Counted from the first letter of the stretch, positions 20,401 through 29,063 are shown. The stretch is DNA of 64,000 bases from Phaeodactylibacter sp. (GCF_022763345.1 NZ_JALEGS010000074.1:57626-121625), one strand, 5' to 3'. Program-made: numbers and translations. Notes: generated by a model not told the origin, from the letters alone.

Positions 20401-21465
20401 CATAGCGCTCTCCCCCTGACACACCTGCACCGGTGTAGCTACTGGCGGAGGGGGAGGAATACAAGGCTGCACACAATCCACAAATGCTGCCCATCCGTTA
20501 CCGGTACCGCTAAAGTCACTGTCAAAAACGAAGGTCAGGCATCCGGAGGGGTGGCTGGAGGTCACGGTGCCCGGGCTGTTGTTGCTGAAAGTTCCAATAA
20601 TCGGAGCGCTGGTGTTGGGCCCATCGTAGATGGTCAGGTCGTCGAAAGGGCCTTCAAGATCAAAAACATTAAAGGTCACCTCCACCAGGTCACCGGGAAT
20701 ATCCGGGCAAATAGTAGTTACCGTATTCTCCTGATTGGAATACTGTCCGCCGGGCCCGCCTGAATCATAAAAAAAGTCTCCACAGCCGGGAGGATAAATA
20801 CAAGTGCCATCGTCAAAATTGGCAGTAGGGTCATAGTTGGTGGCCAGCGGGTCTGTACATCCACAAACGGTGGGGGGCACCCCCGGGAAAATGGGGGCAA
20901 TACTCCCTGCAAAACCCACATCAACGTTGGCATGGTCTGTGATGCACAATTCAAGCGTGTACGGCCCACTGCCACAGGCAGCAGCCAGTTCAGCAAAGGA
21001 ATTGACCGTATTGACGTTGCAGGGGTCGGTGGATAACCCATAGTCGCCGCCACCAAAGGCCAACCCGTTGTCGGGATTAGGGCCGCCCCCTTCTGAAAAG
21101 GTGAAATACCCATTCACACTGGCCGAGGACCCAAAGGGCGCACCTGCATTACAGGAACCACCGCCGGGACGAGTTACCAGCATCAGGGTTTCTCCACAAG
21201 CATTCACCCTGATCGACAGGTCGCCAATGAAGGTATGTTCCAACTCCATAGAAAAGCCTATCGGATCACCCGTAATAGCCGGGTTGATGGGGATATTGAC
21301 ACAGTAGGACACCGATGGATTGGCTACAGGTTGATTCTCATCAGGCAGGCTTATACTTGGATCCGTACATTGGGCCGCCAATGGCGTGATCGTCCCCAAA
21401 AAGCTTGCTCCGGTTAACAGCATAGCAATAAAGCAGACTGCAGTAGTCGAGTAGTTGTTCAGCAT
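14410..21465 (-). CDS. Giant modular adhesin-like protein, T9SS type B sorting (gliding-motility-associated C-terminal) domain (2351 aa)
   Basis: Signal peptide ending PLAAQ; P/homoB-like domain (FIGDLSIRVNACGETLMLVTRPGG); CUB-like domain (LTIYDGPNTSAPIIGTFSNNSPG); 18 x ~70-aa modules; 4 PKD-like modules; SprB-like repeat (GGTSPYLYSFNGEAF...GCEYETAVVLEEG); YLPNVFSPNGDGANDIFFVQ... Confidence 0.95.
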   Translation of the reverse strand: MLNNYSTTAVCFIAMLLTGASFLGTITPLAAQCTDPSISLPDENQPVANPSVSYCVNIPINPAITGDPIGFSMELEHTFIGDLSIRVNACGETLMLVTRPGGGSCNAGAPFGSSASVNGYFTFSEGGGPNPDNGLAFGGGDYGLSTDPCNVNTVNSFAELAAACGSGPYTLELCITDHANVDVGFAGSIAPIFPGVPPTVCGCTDPLATNYDPTANFDDGTCIYPPGCGDFFYDSGGPGGQYSNQENTVTTICPDIPGDLVEVTFNVFDLEGPFDDLTIYDGPNTSAPIIGTFSNNSPGTVTSSHPSGCLTFVFDSDFSGTGNGWAAFVDCVQPCIPPPPPVATPVQVCQGESAMLSAAACPGGTIRWYTSPTGGNPIASGPVYNSPVLNNNTTYYVACDIGDCASDRSAVTVTVTPPVTPSLIPIGPFCQGAPPQLLSNVQDGVLGTWSGTGVNAGTFTPSIVGVYALTFTPSPGECALPAVLVVEVLQNPVPEITGPDAICDGNPDFLSVSGNFASYLWNTNDITQTIPIFGPGTYSVTVTTQPGNCIGEGSFTVGESPAPAPTISGDLQICPGESTTLTVNSGFSSYEWSDGTTGTTLSVNTPGDVEVTVTDANGCEGTALATVSEISLPDPQISGPTLLCPDIEGTLAIINAAAYDGIIWSTNDNTGQITIPGPGTYNVTVTNQGCSTTSTFTVAEDAALPPSISGALNFCDDASTTLSVSPAYDSYSWSTGGSGQTEAILNGGNVGVTVTDANGCVAETSATVVENPLPNVQITGDDFICEEAFGVLNVVNGSAYTDIVWNNTETDPTISVSSAGTYSVTATDVNGCTGNATFEVEEVALPDASISGVTSYCTGTSTTLTASPAGLSYEWSNGTTTQTAEITAPGTVFVTVTNASGCQSVASIGVTEVTELSPEITGPDEFCEGESIVLVGQGGFAAYEWSDGTPTSELEVTVGGTYTLTVTDANGCTGTASYVVAENPLPEVPITGELSFCEGASTSLSGPAGMADYEWTGNESGQILDISVPGTYSLTVTDNNGCENTAAVTVTENPLPVPEIAGELAFCADTSSMLTLSEPYESYQWSTGSTAPSVTVADSDVVSVTVTDSNGCENSTSQTVTAQPLPEFNITGTLAFCDGEAVVLGVDSTFESYQWSTGATTDSTTVSEPGEVSLTVTDANGCSSTNSVSLIENALPVPEITGEIFFCAGDSVTLQATAGFESYLWNDGSANDTLSVSTQGPSTVTVTDANGCQGEASFFVDEISLPAPQINGVPAFCPGESTTLSASSIFASYAWSTGDTTGTTVVANSGNVTLTVTNAQGCVGTTTIETDEYATSVPQIDGAPNFCPGTSTTLTAEAGFENYQWSNNTGTPEVEVTAPGTIEVTVTDANGCLTSNSIEVGVYSVLAPDIQGPVGFCTDTTATLSAGAEYVAYTWSTGSSAESITIDSGGVYRVTVTDVNGCVSQDNYQLVEYNLPAVAIGGSASFCPGGFATLNAGADYAAYEWSTGSGASSIEVDQEGLYTLTVTDDNGCTNTASLQVSQQEELSPVISGPLQFCPGTETQLSAGAGYTVYEWQDGAQTSGITVTEPGSYSVYVEDASGCAGTASVDVSLFPVPVVSIDAPQGFCVDESAILTANGASLSSFEWEDGSFDPERTVTEAGTYTVFATDVNGCMDTASYDIITFLLPDFEVEGTPYFCAGSSTVLQASDSFTAYEWNGSAGDSTLTVSNAGLFVLEVVDTNGCQNQASLQVEAIPLPVADPGMPDTLTCTVESVAIGGNGTSTGPAFVYEWTGPGINAQTEVVPSPTVSTAGTYELVVTDTIHGCVSEPALTEVPLSNDVPVVSLAVNDTLDCATTSLVIDGSASSAWPELTYQWEDLNGTVLATNTDQLPTEDPGFYILLLEDMETGCAERDTVQVIQDIETPNAEAGPTQRLDCAITSVSLSANGSTQGGTIEYIWQNENGQTVGAADSVMVNTPGTYTLVVLNTSNSCQSEDEVVITQDIEAPVADAGQPQQIDCLNPTATLNGTGSQTGPDITYQWAFGQQSNLIGGDLSLSVDTAGLYFLIVTNEDNNCQSVATVEVSEIAAAPTALLTTANGPTCFGQGNGSILVSGVEGGTSPYLYSFNGEAFDQQATFTNLDGGVYTLIVQDAIGCEYETAVVLEEGNDLDVEIIEQDLNGQIQVGLGEEVRLTADVNIPEDEITRYLWQGADSLSCYDCPVTFVMPSASGLYQVQITDLNGCTATDQIQLILNKERRVYLPNVFSPNGDGANDIFFVQTGPEVVKIEAFEVYSRWGEPVFTVFNAPTNNPDYGWDGQYRGELLNGAVFTWFAKVEYVDGVVELFQGDVVLMR
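16205..20005 (-). repeat. 18 tandem ~70-aa (210-bp) two-cysteine Ig-like modules
   Basis: Consensus P.I.G...FC.G.S..L.....F.SY.WS.G.........G...VTVTDANGC; DNA anchor of the GC codons at 16661, 16871, 17081, 17291, 17501, 17711, 17921, 18131, 18341, 18551, 18761, 18971 (exact 210-bp steps). Confidence 0.92.
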
Positions 21466-21676
21466 AAAATGTTTTATGTTAATGCTTTAAGCACTAGTCT
21501 TTCAAAGCCTTACAATGGCTCATTTGGCATAAACCGGGGCAAGTATAAAAAATAACGGGTATAGATGATGGATACCAAATAATGACGGGCTAAGGTACGA
21601 TTTTTTAGGTAAGCTGCATAAAACACCTTTAGATTGCAGGGCTGACTGAGCCCTGGGATCGGGCATACAAGTACTA

Positions 21677-21716
21677 GGCCCTGATTGGCGAAAGGCCAGT
21701 CTCCTCAGGGCCTTTT
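21677..21716 (+). terminator. Plus-strand terminator-like hairpin with no plus-strand gene upstream
   Basis: GGCCCTGA (21677-21684) / TCAGGGCC (21705-21712), inner TGGC/GCCA pairing, then TTTT; preceded by hairpin CAGGGCT-gactg-AGCCCTG at 21637-21655. Confidence 0.5.
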
Positions 21717-21764
21717 ACACACCGGCAAGCTTTGGCAAGTGCCAGTTTAGCAGCATGGCTGAAA

Positions 21765-24700
21765 TCAGCGCACGAGGTTCACTCCTCCTTTGAACAAACG
21801 CACTTCACCATCGACAAAACGAATTTGCGCAAAGTAGGTAAAATGGCCAATATTCATAGGTTGGCCCCTGAAGACACCATTCCAGCCATATCGCGGGTCG
21901 TTCGGTGGAAACTCTTGCATTTGGAAGACTTGCTCTCCCCAACGGCTGTATATCTCAAAGTTTTCTATCTCAACTACATCACTGCCCGCGAAGATCAGGA
22001 AAAAGTCATTACTGCCATCGCCATTTGGCGTAAAGGCATTTGGAATGTAGACCTGATAATCCCGGATCACCCGGACGAGCAGGTTGTCAGTAGCTGTGCA
22101 GCCAGCCGTATCGGTTATCGTAGCAAAGTACTGGATGGTGCGCTCCGGCTGGTCAATCCAGGATAAGCATTGATCGCAGGCCGCCGAGTCCTGTGGCGCC
22201 CATTCGATGGAGGTCCATTCGCCGTCCCGAAGGTTGGTCAGGGCATTCAGGAAGACTTCATCGCCGAGCCGGATTTCCTGATCCTCTCCCAATTGAAGCT
22301 GTGGCAGGCTGCCTTCTTCCAGAAGCACCGTCGTTTCGTATTCACAGCCTTCCACATCCTGAATCACTAATTCGTAGTTACCACTGCCCAAACCGGTGTA
22401 TTGGGGCTGCATCGACAGCGGGCTACCGTTCAGGCTGTACAGATAGGGGCCCGTCCCTCCGGTTACGGACAGGACCTGGATTTGACCATTCTCGTCTTCA
22501 AAACAAATGGGGTCAACTGTAGATACTTCCGCTCCGGCAAGGGTGTTGGGATTTTCAGAAACCCAGACCTGAGCCGTATCCGCACAACCATTTCCTCCGT
22601 TTTGCACGATCAACTGATAATTTCCGGGCGTAGCCACGGTTTGCTGCAATACCCCACTAGCAAGTCCGCTTTCCGGACCGGACCAGCTGTACGTCAATTG
22701 ATCACCTAATGAGGATTCGGACGCATCCAAAATGACGGTTTCGTTGATGCAATCAATGGCATCAGGAGCCACAATAATCGCCACGGGAGGGAGGGTGTCA
22801 ATAGCAATTTGAATGGAGTCTGTAGCAGAACATCCGTTAACCGGATCGGTAACAGTCAGGAAGAAGTGTCCGGGCTCTACAGTGGTATAATTAGGCAAAT
22901 CTGCTCCGGGAATATCTCCCAGGACCGCTTCTGACCACTGAAGCATGGGCGCTCCGTAAACGGCATGTACTGATGCTTGTATCAAAGAAGAAGTGGTATT
23001 GCAGTCCAAATCGGGCGCATTCGGATTGATGACCACTGTAGGAATTTCATAATCACCCTGTACAGATACTGCTTCCACGGCAAAGCAACCGGTTGCGGTG
23101 TCCGTAACCATCAAACTGAAATCCCCGATAGCGCCGGCTCCGTACTCCAGGTTAGTAGCACCAGGAATAGGTTCCCCACTGGCATCCAGCCATTGATAAA
23201 CGGTAGTGGGCCCATTTTGAGAACCTGTGCCGGTCAGGGTTACCGTAGGGGTGTTACAATCGAGCGTGTCTTCCACGCTTACTGCCACAGTGGGCGTATA
23301 ACTATTGTCGGTCACTTCTACCGCACTGAGCTCAGACACACAGCCGGTTTGCAAATCAGTGACAAATAAGCCATACACACCAATTTCGGAAACCTCCGGA
23401 TTTGGATTGTTTTGGTTGCCGGAATTAATGCCGGGACCGGTCCACATGAAACTCAGGGAGCCAGGCGGAGCCGTTTCAGGCCCAATGAAGACGGATCGCG
23501 TATCACAGTCCATGGCTTCGTCTTCTCCTGCATCAGCAAGGGGCAGAGTGGTCAGATCCACTTCAAAGGTATCTATGGCAATACATTCATTATCACTTTG
23601 GGCACGGGCAGTGTAGAACCCTTCGACAGACACCTCAATAGTCATCGTCGTTTCCCCGGTTGACCAATCCAGAAAAGTGCCATCTGTAGTAACGCTCAAC
23701 TCGTTTGAGGTCCCCTCGCACAGCACACTTTGCCCGGAAATGTCCACTTCGGGTTCAGCATAGGGTTTGATCTCCCATTCTGCTGCATTCATGCACCCTA
23801 CAGTGTCCTGCACCGTCACTGCATAAACCCCTGCTTCGGAAACAGAGATTTCCCGGCTTGTCATACCATTGCTCCACTGATAGGAAGCATACCCTTCTTC
23901 AGCAGCAAACAAAGCAGCTCCCGAAGGGCAAAACCCGGTATCTCCTTCTATCTCCGGAGCGTTGACCACAAAGACAAAAACTGCCGTTACGGCATTTGCC
24001 GTGCAACCCAGGCTGTCCGTAACCACCACGCCATAGCCGCCCTGCTCACTAACTGTAATTTCGTTGGTAGTGGCCCCATTGGACCATTGCACAGCCGCCC
24101 ACTCCCCTTCCACGGCGATGGTAGTGGAACTACCCAGACAGATGTTTTGTGCCGGTGTCACCTCCAGCTCGGGGGTCGGCTGAATAAAAACTTCCGCGGT
24201 ATCAATCGCGGTACAACCATTCTCATCCGTTACCAAAAGCGTGTAAAGGCCTGCGGTCTGAACATTAATACTGAGGTCTTCTTCTCCATTGCTCCACAGG
24301 TAGGATTCAAACCCAGGCTGAGCTTCAATCAGGAAACCTTCTCCATCACACCCCGCCTGATAGGCAGGCAATTCAGGATCTGGCAATGGATAGGCCGAAA
24401 CCTGTATCGTATCAGCAGCGGTACAGCCTGCCGCATTCGTAACCGTTACAGCAAAATCACCGCTCTGTGTGACGGGAATACTGGAGGTCGTCTCCCCCCC
24501 TGACCACTGATAGCTGGTATGGTCGCCTGCATTCAGAAAAATGGAATCGCGCTCGCAGAAAGGAATAACGCCGGTGATCTCAACATCAGGAGCTACAGAG
24601 GCAACGACAATAGCATTTGCCGAACTTACGCATCCGAAAGCATCGGTCACTGTAACCATATAGGCCTGCGGATCGGATACCGAAATCTGACTGGTCGTAT

Positions 24701-27700
24701 CACCGGTAGACCACAAAAAGGTATAATCATTGTCCGCCACGCTCAGTGCGTTCGCTTCTCCGGGGCATACACTGAGATCACCTGTAATGACTGCCTCCGG
24801 TTCAGGTATTTCTTCCACAGCTACAGCGGATTGGGTGGTACAGCCTTCAGGGGTAGTCGCTGTTAGAATGTAACTGCCTGGCGCATCCACCTCTATCTCT
24901 GAAGCGGTCTCCCCGGTAGCCCACTCGTAGGCCAGCCCATTGATTTCAGGTACTCCAATGACAACAGAGCCGTCTTCACAATACCGCGCTGAATCCGGCA
25001 AGGGCACATCCGGCAAATCAATGACCTCAAATTCAAAATTGGCCGTATTGGAACATCCATTGGCACCAGCGGCGGTAACGAGGTAGCTGGCCGTGCTGTC
25101 CACTACGATTTCGGAGGTGGTGGCGCCAGAGGACCAGGAATAATCCGTCAGGCCGGGGGTGGCTTCTAGCGTTGCGCTGTCGTTGGCACAAATAAAGTCC
25201 GGCCCCACAATCTCCAGCATGGGCAGCGGCAGGGCCTCAACGGTGAACACAGAGTCCCGTATACAACCATTCAGGTCCAGGACCGATACCTGATAAACAC
25301 CGGGAGCCGAGATAGTGGCTTCCGCTTCCTCACTTCCGGTGGACCAGGTTACAAAAGGGTACTCGGCAGGGGCAACCGACAGGGTTATGCTGTCACCATC
25401 ACAGAATGTTGTGGGGCCCTGCAAATTAATATCTGGCAACGGGTTTTCTGCCACCGTTACGGCGAAGCTGTCCTGACAACTGTTCGCATCCGTAACCGTC
25501 AGGTAATAAAGGCCGGGAGTAGTCGCTTCAACTACAGCCGATGTGTCTCCGGTTGACCAGCTGTATTGTGCAAAACCGGGGGCTGCTTCCAGGTCCACAC
25601 TGCCATTCGTGCAGAAAGCTGCGCTGTCGGGCAGATTGGCTTCCGGCAATGGCACTTCTGTGATCTCCGTATCAGTTGTGCCTGTGCAACCGTTAGCATC
25701 TGTTACCGTTAGCCCGTAGGTGCCTGGCATGGATACATCAAGGGTTGGGGCATTGGTCGCGCCCTCCCAGCTGTAAGTCGCATAAATGGCGTTTGCAGAC
25801 AGCTCCAGGCTACTACCGATGCACAGACTTGGCCCGCCCAAGATCTCGGGCGCCGGCAGAGGCAGGGTTTCAGCTACGGCAGAGTCGATGGTCACACAGT
25901 TATTCGCTCCGGTAATGGTTACGTAATACGTACCCGCGGCATCTACTGTGACCGAAGGCCCGTTACCGGGCACTGACCACTGATAATCGGCATAACCAGT
26001 GTTGGCTTGTATTTCGGTGTCTTCATTTTCACAAAAGGCGTATGGCCCGGCCAGCCCGCTCACCGGGACTGCTTCTTCCTGCACCAGGATATCGTCGGTG
26101 GCGGTGCACCCGAATTCGTTCGCCACCTCCAATTGATAGATGCCTGCGCTATCCACAACCGTTGTGGCAGTCGTGGCTCCGTTACTCCAGTTGTAAGTGG
26201 TATAAGTACCATTGGCGCTGATCTCTACCGAGCTGTTGGCGCAAAAGGCAGCTTCTTCATCCAGTGTGAGCTGTGGATTGGAGAATTCCGCTACTACGGC
26301 ATCCGTACTGCCGGTACAACCTTCCTGAGAAGTTACCGTGACACCGTAGGTGCCAGGAGCATTCACCACCAGGATACTGTCTGTGCTACCGCCATCCCAG
26401 GATAGGCTCGCATACAGCCCTTCCACAAACAAACTAACGGCACCGCCCTCACAAAGGCTGGTATCTCCGCCGATTTGTGGTTCCGGCTCGGCAAAAGCAG
26501 CTATGTCAAGTGTATCGGCCCCAATGCAGCCATTTTCGTCCACCACAGTCACACTGTAAGTACCCGGTGCTGATATGGGCAGGGTAAAGTCCTGATTGGT
26601 GCCGCCCCAGTCTACAGAAACAAAGGGGGCTACACTCAAAACCCCGGAAGCGTCCGGGCAAAGCCCCGCCGGGCCAAAAATTTCAGGCTCAGGTGGCAGG
26701 AACGCATCTACCTGAATGGAATCTACCGCAGTACAGCCCCGGTCATCCGTGACGGTAACGCTGTAGGAGCCAGCCTCTGCTATTGCTGCGGCTGGCCCTG
26801 TCGCACCATTACTCCAAATATAGCTGGGATACATCTGGTCCACGAAGGCAAAGACGGTATCTCCCGCGCAGAGGCTTTCGGCATTAACGATGGCGACATC
26901 CAACGCAAGCGGATCGTACTCGTTGACCTGCAGGGAATCTATGCCGGTACAGCCATTCGCTGCAGTAACAGTGACCAGATAGGTACCGCCTTCCTCTACG
27001 GTGATGGTATTGGTAGTATCACCGGTAGACCAGAGGTAGCCTTCATAGTTTTGCACCGTCAGCAATAAGCTGCTGCCCCCATCACAGAATACGGTATCGC
27101 CATCCACCTCAGGCAGAGGGGCATCAATAGCCAACAGTTCAGTATCGGCAGAATAGGAACAGCCGAAGGTATCTGTGACAGTTACAGCATAGTTGCCTGT
27201 AGAATCCACCACCAGCAAGCTGTCTATACTTCCATCAGACCATTGGTAAGCGGACCAGGATTCGTTGAGGGCAAGGGTGGCATCCCCATCCGGGCATAAA
27301 CCAGGAGGAGAAGCAATCTGTGGCTGTTGAGCCGGTACCTCTTCGATTGTTAGCGTGGTATCACCCTGACAACCGAATGGGTCCGTCACTCGCAACAGGT
27401 AATTACCGGGCTGATCTATCACCAGAAAGCTGTCTGCGGATAGCCCCACCCAACTGTAAGTGTCGTAATTGCCCTGAACAACCAGGGTATCCGTGGTACC
27501 CTCACAAAGATAGGGGCCCCCATCAATAATGGGCGCGGGCGTAGGGATTTCGGTCACGTCCACTTCCCGGATGATGGTACATCCGTTGCCCGGTGCGGTG
27601 ACCGTTACGGTGTAAACTCCGGGCTCATCGACCACGATGGCAGGATCTGTTTCAAAGGTGGACCATTCGTAGGAAGCAAAATCTGGCCCTGCATCCAGCG

Positions 27701-28682
27701 TCAGGTCCGTGCCTTCACAGAAGAAGGCCTCGAAGCCGACCATAATGGTGGGAGAAGGCTCAATGCTTAGGGTCATTGTATCAGAATTGGTGCAGCCATC
27801 GGAGCTAACCTCCAGGATATATTCGACTGTTCCGGAAAAATTATCGGGGAAGACCGCCTGCGGTGCGGGGCTTGAAGGGTCATCGAGGTAACTCAGAGCT
27901 TCCGGGGAACCCATCCAGGTGTAGGTTTCAAAGCCTGTCGCGTAGGTCACCTCACTGTTAAGGGTAAACGGCACGTTACCGGAACAAAGCGCCGTGTCCT
28001 GATCTAGGGCCACCACCTGCAATTCACAGTTGGGATTGGCCGTGCAATCGAAATAATCTGCCGCCTGGCCCGAAAAGGAGATGTTGAAACCGTCAGATTC
28101 CGACTGCTCTCCTCCTACTCCGTAAAATTCATTGATGTAGAGGTAAAAGCCCTGCCCGGGCTCTACAATCATAGGCGCCACATAGCCATTGGCCATAGCG
28201 CCGGTTTCATCAAAGAAGATACCTTCTGAAAGGTCCGTTTCCCCATTGCCCAATCCGGTAAATGGGCAGAAACCGCATTGGAAAGTTTGGGTTTCTTCTA
28301 CAGACCAGGCGTAAGAGCAGCGGTCGGGCTCACCGAGGCTGTCGCAACGGGTGTCTGCAGCAAATAAGGCAAAGTCGTAGTCAACATCACCGCCTTCGTA
28401 GGGAGAAATGGTAAAAAGGAGTTCACTGCCCGGGGGCATGTCATTGCGAAAGCGAAAGTAAAGCCATACGCTGGAAGACTCTCCGGTCTCATGGCATCCA
28501 ATAGAATTATCAGGGTCCTGGAAGTCGTTAAGCTCGCCCGGTGAATCCGGAACGTCAATACTTCGGTCGCCACAAACCACTATCGCACCACTGCAATCAG
28601 AGACATTCTGTGCCATCATCCAAAGGGGCAGCACGGTCAGGGTTAGGATTAGACGGCTTTTGAGATTACAACACCGCATCAA
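21765..28682 (-). CDS. Giant modular adhesin-like protein, paralogue of 14410-21465, T9SS type B sorting domain (2305 aa)
   Basis: Signal peptide ending LPLWMMAQ; 20 x ~70-aa modules; 4 PKD-like; SprB-like repeat (GGTGPYLYSLNGSPL...GCEYETTVLLEEG); YIPNAFTPNGDGSNDFFLIF...RWGEQVFQM. Confidence 0.95.
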   Translation of the reverse strand: MMRCCNLKSRLILTLTVLPLWMMAQNVSDCSGAIVVCGDRSIDVPDSPGELNDFQDPDNSIGCHETGESSSVWLYFRFRNDMPPGSELLFTISPYEGGDVDYDFALFAADTRCDSLGEPDRCSYAWSVEETQTFQCGFCPFTGLGNGETDLSEGIFFDETGAMANGYVAPMIVEPGQGFYLYINEFYGVGGEQSESDGFNISFSGQAADYFDCTANPNCELQVVALDQDTALCSGNVPFTLNSEVTYATGFETYTWMGSPEALSYLDDPSSPAPQAVFPDNFSGTVEYILEVSSDGCTNSDTMTLSIEPSPTIMVGFEAFFCEGTDLTLDAGPDFASYEWSTFETDPAIVVDEPGVYTVTVTAPGNGCTIIREVDVTEIPTPAPIIDGGPYLCEGTTDTLVVQGNYDTYSWVGLSADSFLVIDQPGNYLLRVTDPFGCQGDTTLTIEEVPAQQPQIASPPGLCPDGDATLALNESWSAYQWSDGSIDSLLVVDSTGNYAVTVTDTFGCSYSADTELLAIDAPLPEVDGDTVFCDGGSSLLLTVQNYEGYLWSTGDTTNTITVEEGGTYLVTVTAANGCTGIDSLQVNEYDPLALDVAIVNAESLCAGDTVFAFVDQMYPSYIWSNGATGPAAAIAEAGSYSVTVTDDRGCTAVDSIQVDAFLPPEPEIFGPAGLCPDASGVLSVAPFVSVDWGGTNQDFTLPISAPGTYSVTVVDENGCIGADTLDIAAFAEPEPQIGGDTSLCEGGAVSLFVEGLYASLSWDGGSTDSILVVNAPGTYGVTVTSQEGCTGSTDAVVAEFSNPQLTLDEEAAFCANSSVEISANGTYTTYNWSNGATTATTVVDSAGIYQLEVANEFGCTATDDILVQEEAVPVSGLAGPYAFCENEDTEIQANTGYADYQWSVPGNGPSVTVDAAGTYYVTITGANNCVTIDSAVAETLPLPAPEILGGPSLCIGSSLELSANAIYATYSWEGATNAPTLDVSMPGTYGLTVTDANGCTGTTDTEITEVPLPEANLPDSAAFCTNGSVDLEAAPGFAQYSWSTGDTSAVVEATTPGLYYLTVTDANSCQDSFAVTVAENPLPDINLQGPTTFCDGDSITLSVAPAEYPFVTWSTGSEEAEATISAPGVYQVSVLDLNGCIRDSVFTVEALPLPMLEIVGPDFICANDSATLEATPGLTDYSWSSGATTSEIVVDSTASYLVTAAGANGCSNTANFEFEVIDLPDVPLPDSARYCEDGSVVIGVPEINGLAYEWATGETASEIEVDAPGSYILTATTPEGCTTQSAVAVEEIPEPEAVITGDLSVCPGEANALSVADNDYTFLWSTGDTTSQISVSDPQAYMVTVTDAFGCVSSANAIVVASVAPDVEITGVIPFCERDSIFLNAGDHTSYQWSGGETTSSIPVTQSGDFAVTVTNAAGCTAADTIQVSAYPLPDPELPAYQAGCDGEGFLIEAQPGFESYLWSNGEEDLSINVQTAGLYTLLVTDENGCTAIDTAEVFIQPTPELEVTPAQNICLGSSTTIAVEGEWAAVQWSNGATTNEITVSEQGGYGVVVTDSLGCTANAVTAVFVFVVNAPEIEGDTGFCPSGAALFAAEEGYASYQWSNGMTSREISVSEAGVYAVTVQDTVGCMNAAEWEIKPYAEPEVDISGQSVLCEGTSNELSVTTDGTFLDWSTGETTMTIEVSVEGFYTARAQSDNECIAIDTFEVDLTTLPLADAGEDEAMDCDTRSVFIGPETAPPGSLSFMWTGPGINSGNQNNPNPEVSEIGVYGLFVTDLQTGCVSELSAVEVTDNSYTPTVAVSVEDTLDCNTPTVTLTGTGSQNGPTTVYQWLDASGEPIPGATNLEYGAGAIGDFSLMVTDTATGCFAVEAVSVQGDYEIPTVVINPNAPDLDCNTTSSLIQASVHAVYGAPMLQWSEAVLGDIPGADLPNYTTVEPGHFFLTVTDPVNGCSATDSIQIAIDTLPPVAIIVAPDAIDCINETVILDASESSLGDQLTYSWSGPESGLASGVLQQTVATPGNYQLIVQNGGNGCADTAQVWVSENPNTLAGAEVSTVDPICFEDENGQIQVLSVTGGTGPYLYSLNGSPLSMQPQYTGLGSGNYELVIQDVEGCEYETTVLLEEGSLPQLQLGEDQEIRLGDEVFLNALTNLRDGEWTSIEWAPQDSAACDQCLSWIDQPERTIQYFATITDTAGCTATDNLLVRVIRDYQVYIPNAFTPNGDGSNDFFLIFAGSDVVEIENFEIYSRWGEQVFQMQEFPPNDPRYGWNGVFRGQPMNIGHFTYFAQIRFVDGEVRLFKGGVNLVR
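23545..27770 (-). repeat. 20 tandem ~70-aa two-cysteine Ig-like modules
   Basis: GC-codon anchors spaced mostly 210 bp, e.g. 25477, 25687, 25897, 26107, 26317 and 23584, 23794, 24004, 24214; occasional 207/213/216 steps. Confidence 0.9.
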
Positions 28683-28893
28683 TATAGTTTTTCATTCCGG
28701 CAATAGCCAGCAATGGATGCCAGCAATTCTAAAATGCTATGCATCATGGGATTATAACTCTTCCGGGGCTAATAGGTAAGTGTCTTGTTTATCGAACTGA
28801 AAGCGGTTGTGTTCCTGTATAGTACGCTGAGTTGGGAGCTGTACTTAGGCATCTGGTAGATAAAGACAACTTATTCGGGGGGCGAATACCTTA

Positions 28894-28901
28894 CAAATAT
28901 A
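28894..28901 (-). promoter_or_regulatory. Bacteroidota-type -7 box (TATATTTG) upstream of the 2305-aa gene
   Basis: Reverse complement of CAAATATA matches TAnnTTTG; about 212 bp from the start codon; -33 element not clear. Confidence 0.45.
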
Positions 28902-29040
28902 AAAAAAGATAAACAGTAATCCCATCATTTGAGAAAACAGCCCGAATAATTCTCTTTTTCCTGCTTTGATACAAGACACCTGAGCCAGATAAATTGCTGC
29001 CTGATCATTAAAAAACTAAAATATAATTTTCATTTGCTTC

Positions 29041-29059
29041 TGTAAAGGCATGCTTTACA
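29041..29059 (-). terminator. Hairpin after proline dehydrogenase gene
   Basis: TGTAAAG-gcatg-CTTTACA 7-bp stem; T-rich stretches follow on the minus strand. Confidence 0.5.
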
Positions 29060-29063
29060 AGAA

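Noticed and set aside
16205-27770. Regularly spaced DNA repeats considered as a CRISPR or satellite array
   Set aside because: The repeats are degenerate, in frame and coding, with conserved protein signature; no direct-repeat/spacer pattern and no cas genes.
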